Source of the DNA: Puccinellia tenuiflora
Lineage: Eukaryota; Streptophyta; Magnoliopsida; Poales; Poaceae
Reading direction: 5' to 3'
DNA: 64,000 nt
Assembly (NCBI GenBank): GCA_012064385.1
Contig: QRDG01002514.1
Coordinates: 103,055-167,054 of the forward strand
Part shown: positions 58,310 to 64,000 of the stretch, piece after piece
Position numbering within the stretch: the first letter of the stretch is position 1
Layout: each line of letters starts with the position of its first letter
Program-made: the position numbers and the translations under genes
The notes under the pieces: model-generated
What the model was told of the DNA's origin: nothing
The model's database searches: none
Seen by the model: only the letters and a program-made list of their open reading frames with translations

Positions 58310-61300
58310 ATGGACAGGCAAGCCCAGGACTACGCGGCCGCAGCCATGGCGTACGCGCAGGCGCAGGCGCAGCAGCAGCAGCCGCCGCCACAGTACGGCT
58401 TCCACCCCCAGGCGCAGCCGCAGTACCCGCACCACCCGCACGCCGGGCCGCCCTACGCCGCCCCAATCCCCCAGTACACGCAGTACCCGCGCGCCATGCC
58501 GCCCCAGCAGCTCTACCCTCACCTCCCGCCGCACCAGCAGCCTTCCCCCTACCCGCCGCCCCACGTCATGGCGACCCCCTCCCAGCCGCCCCACCCCTAC
58601 ATGCACCCGCCGCAATTCGAGTCCGCGCCGCCGGCGCCGGCCCCTCCGCCGGCTGACCCGGAGCTCCAGAAGCGCATCGACAAGCTCGTGGAGTACATCG
58701 CCAAGAACGGGCCGGAGTTCGAGATTGTGATCCGCGACAAGCAGCACGACAACCCGGACTACGCCTTCGTCTTCGGCGGGGAGGGGCACGCCTACTACAG
58801 GTACATGCTCTGGGTCGCAGGGCGGCCGCCCTACCCGCCGGGCTCCATGCATATGATGCCGCCGATGGGTGCGATGATGCGCGGGCCGCCGATGCACCAG
58901 CCGGCGTACCCGCCGTTCTATGACCAGCACCAGCATTTTGGTGCTCACGGACACGGGGAGTATGAAGCCGCGGCGCAATCGTTCAAGGGTCTCTCTGGGC
59001 CGCTCCCGGCGGATGTGGCTGCCGAGCTGCACGATGTGCTTACCAATCTTAATGGCACCAAAGAGTCCATAAAGGGAGCCAAGACTTGGTTTATGCAAAG
59101 GGCGCCATTTGCGCCAGCTCTGGCCGAAGCTATTAGGGAGAGAGTATTTGCTTTGGAGGATTCAGAGAGGCAGCTGCACATTGTTTTCCTGGTGAACGAT
59201 ATTCTTTTCGAAGGGTATGTTTTCATCTCAGCATCTATTTTGTGAATATAATTGCTCACCTTATGGCCTGTCAATGAAGTGTAGTTATCAACTTGATCTA
59301 GTTTTTATTTGTTCAATGTTCACGCTGATGAAAACTTGATTTAAGAAAAGACTCAACTTTGGTGCTGACTGAAATGCCAACACATGAAGTGAAATGTAAT
59401 TGGCAGATTTTGTTGCCACCATATATCTTATTAAGTCCCTTTGGATTGGAGGATTTCCCTAGGAATTTTTAAGATTCTGATCCATATAAATTTCCTATAG
59501 AGACTCTTTGGAGTGCTTTGCTACACCCAAATTCCACAGGATTACTAGCAAGAAGTTAGACCTCATAGAAATATTATTCTGTGTCCTGCATGTACCTTCT
59601 CTTTCTTCAAATTCCTGCAATTTTGCTGTTGAGCATCCAAAGAACTACATGTGCAAATTTGTGTGTTTCTATTTTCTGTAGAGTTCAGAAAGTCGTGACA
59701 TTCAATTCTACGTTTTGACGTTCCTGTGTACTATCCCTATGTTTTAGAATCCAGCAGTCCAAAGAGGGCCTACAAGATTGTGTAGAAACAATGCAGTAGA
59801 TAGTGACCTTTCCATTTGTCAGTACCAAACGCATTTTCTTTTAATTTTTTTAAAATGTCAAACGACGCCATTTGATGTGACCTTACTTCAACCTGATTCA
59901 TTTCAAAGACCGGTGTACTACCAAAATATAAACAAATGATAGCCTTCAAACAAAAAAGGCATGAAGACCAAATGTCTGATCTGACTATTTATTTACAAAG
60001 CACATAAACGACTAAGGAAAACAAAAACATGTACTAGGCTACCCTGATATTTCACTTAGTTGGTGTACCATTATTGGATCTCATATACGATACTGATACC
60101 CTTTATGATAAGTATAGGCAAGTACCTAATGATTTCCATTTAGTTTACTGATACGTCTCTACAGATGGTAATCACCTATTCACCTTGCCAATACAAGCCC
60201 AATAACCAATCCATTATCTAAGGGAGATCAATCCTAGTGCTCCCTTGCTTGCACACGTATTCACACATAACGGATAACTTCCTGATCTTGCATGTGGAAC
60301 ACAAACATGGCACCACTAGCTTCACTGCCAGGAATTGGATGACATCTTGACACACCCCGCCTCACTCTCATATCCACACCTTTTATTATGAATGCATTGC
60401 AGCCGCATATGCTCACTCTCTCCGTAGTCTATATGTTATATTCTAAGTATATGTAAGCTACTATTCTAGCATATTGATGTATCCTTCTTTTGGGAAGATT
60501 TAGTATCAACGCATCTTCTATTATGTATCTGCGCTCACTAGGACCGTGTGTGATGTTCCTATTAGGAAGATAGCTCAGGAGTCATGATCGTGACTTAATT
60601 ATTTGTGATTTTTAGCGTTTAGAGATGAAAATGTCTCTGCTAAGTCTATGTGTTTGTCATTGAGGAACTTGTGAATTTCAGAAGGTTATTTTAACTAAAC
60701 ATTACAATATAGAATTTGATTGATTTGGCGAGACATCAACCGTAGCAAAGTCAGCTTGTAAGAGATGACATACTAATAACAATATGATGATGGTATTGTA
60801 AAAGCATCTAATGTTTTATGATACCTATAACTTCCTCTGCACAATTTCTGTTGGACAATGATCTTTAATAAATTTCATCTAGTAAGTGGCTATTGCATGA
60901 GCTCTTTATTAATTGAATCTAGTATGTTACAGCTCCAAATTGCACATGGTGTTTAATCGTGTATATTTTCTGTATTGGCGATGCTTTTCTTAACACATTC
61001 CATATGCTACAGCTTACAAAGACGAACTAATATTCAGGACCTTGACAATGAGGCTGTTGCTTTTCAATCTGTGCTGGGCTCCATGCTTGCAAGGATCTAT
61101 AATAATCCACAGAGTAGAGATGACAACCAGACTCGCCTTGAGAAAATCTTGCAGTTCTGGGGTTCGAAGGAAGTTTATGACCAGGAAACCATTGCTAACC
61201 TTGAAAGAGAGATGAAAGGTGGGATGTCATATCCTTTGGCACCACGACATGTTTCACCAGATCCATCTACCTTTTCAGGTTTTTCCTGCACCCCTGTTCT

Positions 61301-62594
61301 ACTAAAGCATACTTTTTCTCTAGATGCCCGTAATTATTATTTTCTATTATGTGCTTAGAATTTTTTAGGTTGCTAACTTTCACATAATTGGGGTTGATGT
61401 GATTTAGGCGTAGGTAACCTAACCTACGGGATTTTGATCATGTTGTCATTTCCTTCTCATTTTTATTTGATAACCCTTCATTGTAGTAGCAATATGTTAA
61501 TGCCCAGAAACTTTATAAGTGGGTAGCTTTGGAATACGTAAACAGTTCACCAGGCTATAGAGAAAGATAATGTTAAAGTTACAATGTCACCACTGAGACC
61601 GATCCAGTAATTTCTAGACTAAAATCCTTTGTATCTATCAGGTCCACAATCTTTGCTATATTTATGTATGTATAAACTAGAAAATTAATTTATTCATGAT
61701 GAATTTAGCTTTGTTTTCTACTTTCTATGAATTAATTCTCTAGTGTCACACACTCACACTACACATTTTGCAAATGTCTTTTATGATGCATTGCCTTTAC
61801 CTTATGCTTGTTGGAGGTAAACCTAAGTATGTTTGATGGATATATTTCCAGGATCAGCGAAGCCGCCCTCAAAATGGTCGTCTGCTCCGCCAGAGAAGGA
61901 GAATGCAACTTATCCTGTTTCTGCTGCACCCCAACCTGTGCTTTCTGCACAATTTCCAGCAAACCAACTTCCTGCCGGTGTTTACCCTCCTCTCGGCCAA
62001 ACTACTTTTCCAGGATCTTTGCCCATGCAACCATCTTTACTCCCACCTGGGCTTCCTCAAAGTGCAGCTCCAGCTGCTACAAATGATCTAAATCCACCTC
62101 CTTATCCGCTATTCCCCCCTGGCCTCATTCCAGGAATGGTCCGAAAGATGCAAATCGGGAGTGGAGTGCCATATTCTCCCTTGAGCCCGCTCGACATCCC
62201 CACCGTCATCCCACCATCCACAGTTGCAGAGTCCGAGATCCTCGAGCGTGTAACGAAGTTCTTCAAGGAGATTGGGGAGGTAAACCCATCAGAAGGTCCA
62301 ATGAAGCAAGGCGAGCCCGATGATTATGACAATTATGAGAGGGAGCTTCCCGCTCGCAAGGGAGGTGCGTGCATTCCTCCTCCTTCCAGCTTGCATGTAA
62401 ACCCGGAGACGGGGATGCGTGCTGACGGCACGTTTGATAGCAAACCGGGGTCAAGTGGCCGGCTGGGCCTCGGAGCTTCTGCTGACCCAAATGAGGAGAG
62501 CCACCAGTATGGCGATGTCTATTCTTCGTACCGCAAACAGAGGAGCAGCAACTACCATACTTCCATGAGCTCTCGCTCGTTAGCACCAAGGTGA
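58310..62594 (+). CDS. SURP + CID domain protein, CHERP-like splicing factor
   Basis: Three exons: 58310-59214, 61013-61278, 61852-62594, giving 637 residues. The N-terminus (1-115) is Gln/Pro/Tyr-rich low-complexity sequence. A SURP (SWAP) module spans about 119-167: LQKRIDKLVEYIAKNGPEFE then YAFVFGGEGHAYYRYML. A CID (RNA polymerase II CTD-interacting) domain spans about 232-375, with HIVFLVNDILFEG and RLEKILQFWGSKEVYDQET. A Pro-rich linker follows, and the C-terminus has SYRKQRSSNYHTSMSSRSL. This order matches plant SURP/CID proteins related to animal CHERP, a U2 snRNP-associated factor, but lacks a G-patch. It probably acts in the nucleus on pre-mRNA. The exon 1 start is the first ATG in the open frame (CTCATGGACAGG). 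Splice sites are all GT-AG. Confidence 0.9.
59437..59772. mobile_element. Probable MITE in intron 1 of the SURP/CID gene
   Basis: The left end (GTCCCTTTGGATTGGAGGA) and right end (CAGCAGTCCAAAGAGGGCC) are roughly inverted copies of one another. The interior (CCTAGGAATTTTTAAGATTC..., ATTCCTGCAATTTTGCTG) is of the common grass 'CTCTTTGGATTGGAGGA' MITE type. The target duplication was not resolved. Confidence 0.5.
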
Positions 62595-62898
62595 AAACTG
62601 AAGAAACCCGGCGAGCTTCCTTGACATCCTTCCTGCTCGCAGCGTGAATGGCTGTCGTTGCGAGTGTATCTCAGTAGACAGAATTGGACTATCAAATGAT
62701 TGTACAATGTAACATTTTTACCTTCACGGAAGACCTGGACTGCAGCTTCTTATTTTGTAGAGCAGTATGTTAGCTGGAAACGACGGGTTTTGTTTGGTAG
62801 ATGTGATGTCATGTTCGTTCGTAATTGCAGCTGCGGAATCTATCATCATCTGCTCCCACCGTTCCACTTTTCCTTACCAAAACATCCACTGTATTATA

Positions 62899-63047
62899 CT
62901 CCCTCCGTTCCTAACTATGTAGACTATATATAAGATGTTTTACCTTTTAGGTACGGATGTATCTAGATGTGTTTAACATGTAGATTCACTCATTTCGGTC
63001 TGTATGTAGACTATGTTAAAACATCTTATATTTAGGAATGAAGGGAG
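62899..63047. mobile_element. Stowaway MITE downstream of the SURP/CID gene
   Basis: Termini CTCCCTCCGTTCCTAA and TTAGGAATGAAGGGAG (14 of 16 pair), flanked by TA (62897-62898, 63048-63049). Length 149 bp. It lies about 300 bp after the stop codon, within or just past the 3' UTR. Confidence 0.9.
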
Positions 63048-63358
63048 TATATACTAAAAAGTAAGGCATGAGAGTCTAACAGAGTCACCACACCATGTAA
63101 ATTATATTTTTATTTTACCTTGTCTATCTATAGTATATATACTGGTGGTGACACCTCTAAATAATTGAGGTGGACACCAGAAACCAAAACCTATACACAG
63201 CTGCGCTGCGCACCAAGATTGATAGTTATTTTGTTGTGATATCTCAAGCTGTGCGTGCGAGGGATGAAATTTTCCTTAGTATGCGAATTCCATCCCTCAC
63301 AATTGGAACTAGAATGCTGTAATAGTGTGAGTCGATTTAAATCGTGTTTTGAACACTC

Positions 63359-63514
63359 CTAAGTGGGCCCAATGTGACTGTAAGGAGGGACCGGCACGCC
63401 TCCGGCGCTCAGCCTCCAGCCGGCGGGGACGCGATAGCCGGGCGGGTAGGGGTAGTTCGAGGCGCAAAGTGCCTCCGCCTCTGGGTAGGTTAGAGTGGGT
63501 TCGGTGAAAGCCAT
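63359..63514 (-). CDS. 51-residue ORF with TATA box, probable transposon gene fragment
   Basis: On the minus strand, ATG at 63514 opens MAFTEPTLTYPEAEALCASN, then YPYPPGYRVPAGWRLSAGGV, PVPPYSHIGPT, stop at 63359. I recognise the GWRLSAGGVPVPP type of motif as recurring in grass transposon-associated ORFs (memory, not searched). A TATA box (TATATATATAG, 63574-63586) and a GGCGGGAA motif (63596-63603) lie upstream, much like the arrangement for the MULE ORF at 46959. It is shorter than a normal protein, so it is likely a truncated first exon. Confidence 0.4.
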   Translation of the reverse strand: MAFTEPTLTYPEAEALCASNYPYPPGYRVPAGWRLSAGGVPVPPYSHIGPT

Positions 63515-63803
63515 GGGAGAGTGATGAGGTTGCAGATATGAGTTTAGATGTGCTATGACAATGGCGGCCAAGCCTATATATATATAGTGAGAAATGGCGG
63601 GAAGACGGAGGCGGCCATTTGCCATTTTCAATTTAAAATGCATTACCGTCATTAGTACAGGTAGTATGCCCAATCAGAAAGAAGCACACGGATCGTGTGT
63701 TTCCTTCGAACGCTTGTGAGCCGTTGGATCAGCAGTGTGTTTCTTTCGAGCGCTTGTGAGCCATTGGATCTCAAGCAGAAGATAAGGCACACATATCAAC
63801 GCT

Positions 63804-63842
63804 CCTTTAGTCCCGGTTCCAGCTACCAATCGGGACTAAAGG
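63804..63842. repeat. Inverted repeat CCTTTAGTCCCG / CGGGACTAAAGG
   Basis: Perfect 12-bp arms with a 15-bp loop. TTTAGTCCCGGTT-type sequences are frequent near the ends of grass MITEs. The element's outer ends were not found in this window. Confidence 0.6.
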
Positions 63843-63957
63843 TGAAGAGTTGCCCTAATCTTTTACCTATAAGTACCCACCATGAGGAGGAAGAGTAAGA
63901 ACAAGAGCACGACAACAACAGAAAGAGAAGACAGATGACTCCTCTATGCACGAGCTT

Positions 63958-63998
63958 CTCGAAGATGTCGTTGGGTAGTGACCTATGACATCTTCGAG
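63958..63998. repeat. Inverted repeat CTCGAAGATGTC / GACATCTTCGAG
   Basis: Perfect 12-bp arms with a 17-bp loop at the very end of the window. It may be part of the same element as the inverted repeat at 63804, or a small hairpin RNA locus. Nothing further can be seen. Confidence 0.4.
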
Positions 63999-64000
63999 GG

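Noticed and set aside
58274..59098. 274-codon minus-strand ORF
   Set aside because: Shadow of exon 1 of the SURP/CID gene; rich in Arg/Val/Leu because of the opposite-strand GC-rich code.

Overview
The window is plant nuclear DNA from a grass, most probably a Triticeae species (wheat, barley or a relative). Four intron-containing, mostly GC-rich genes, all on the + strand, sit among nested transposable elements of grass type. Gene models come from reading splice sites and frame continuity by eye. Family names come from recognised motifs; no search was run.

Layout. 1-4130: minus-strand, gypsy-type LTR material cut by the window edge. 4131-8894: 3' part of a second gypsy-like element (degenerate tail ORF plus 3' LTR), inserted in a LINE whose 3' end follows (8895-9988). 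10025-11623: solo LTR with a perfect 5-bp target duplication (CGTGT). 13016-14140: Harbinger-like DNA element with TAA duplications and an intact 180-codon ORF. 14521-16058: five-exon NADPH-dependent reductase of the DFR/anthocyanidin reductase-like group. 16083-18677: non-autonomous Helitron (A) inserted 24 bp after that stop codon. 19997-22282: five-exon HSA32 (phosphosulfolactate synthase-like) gene. 22473-50060: an insertion complex made of three more minus-strand Helitron-like elements (B, C, D). A complete 12.2-kb copia element of the Maximus/SIRE type (27669-39881, duplication GGCGG) lies in C. A 6.3-kb Mutator-like element carrying a plant-mobile-domain (PMD) gene (41548-47896) lies in D. 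A small hAT MITE lies inside the third ORF of the copia element. 50523-56487: ten-exon CCCH zinc-finger/coiled-coil gene. 58310-62594: three-exon SURP + CID (CHERP-like) gene. 62595-64000: a Stowaway MITE and TE-like remnants.

How it fits together. The four genes look like ordinary housekeeping or stress genes with intact frames: flavonoid-type reduction, heat acclimation, and two probable RNA-processing proteins. Nearly all the rest is transposon. Without the Helitron complex, HSA32 and the CCCH gene would be about 1 kb apart.

The most unusual signals are: a near-palindromic CCGGAG(T/A)CTCCGG motif repeated through the copia element, in one orientation in its LTRs and the opposite orientation in its interior; a spliced, MITE-interrupted third ORF in that element; the Helitrons with shared GC-rich cargo; and the PMD-carrying Mutator-like element, with an array of E2F-like GGCGGGA motifs and stop codons suggestive of methylation-driven C-to-T decay.
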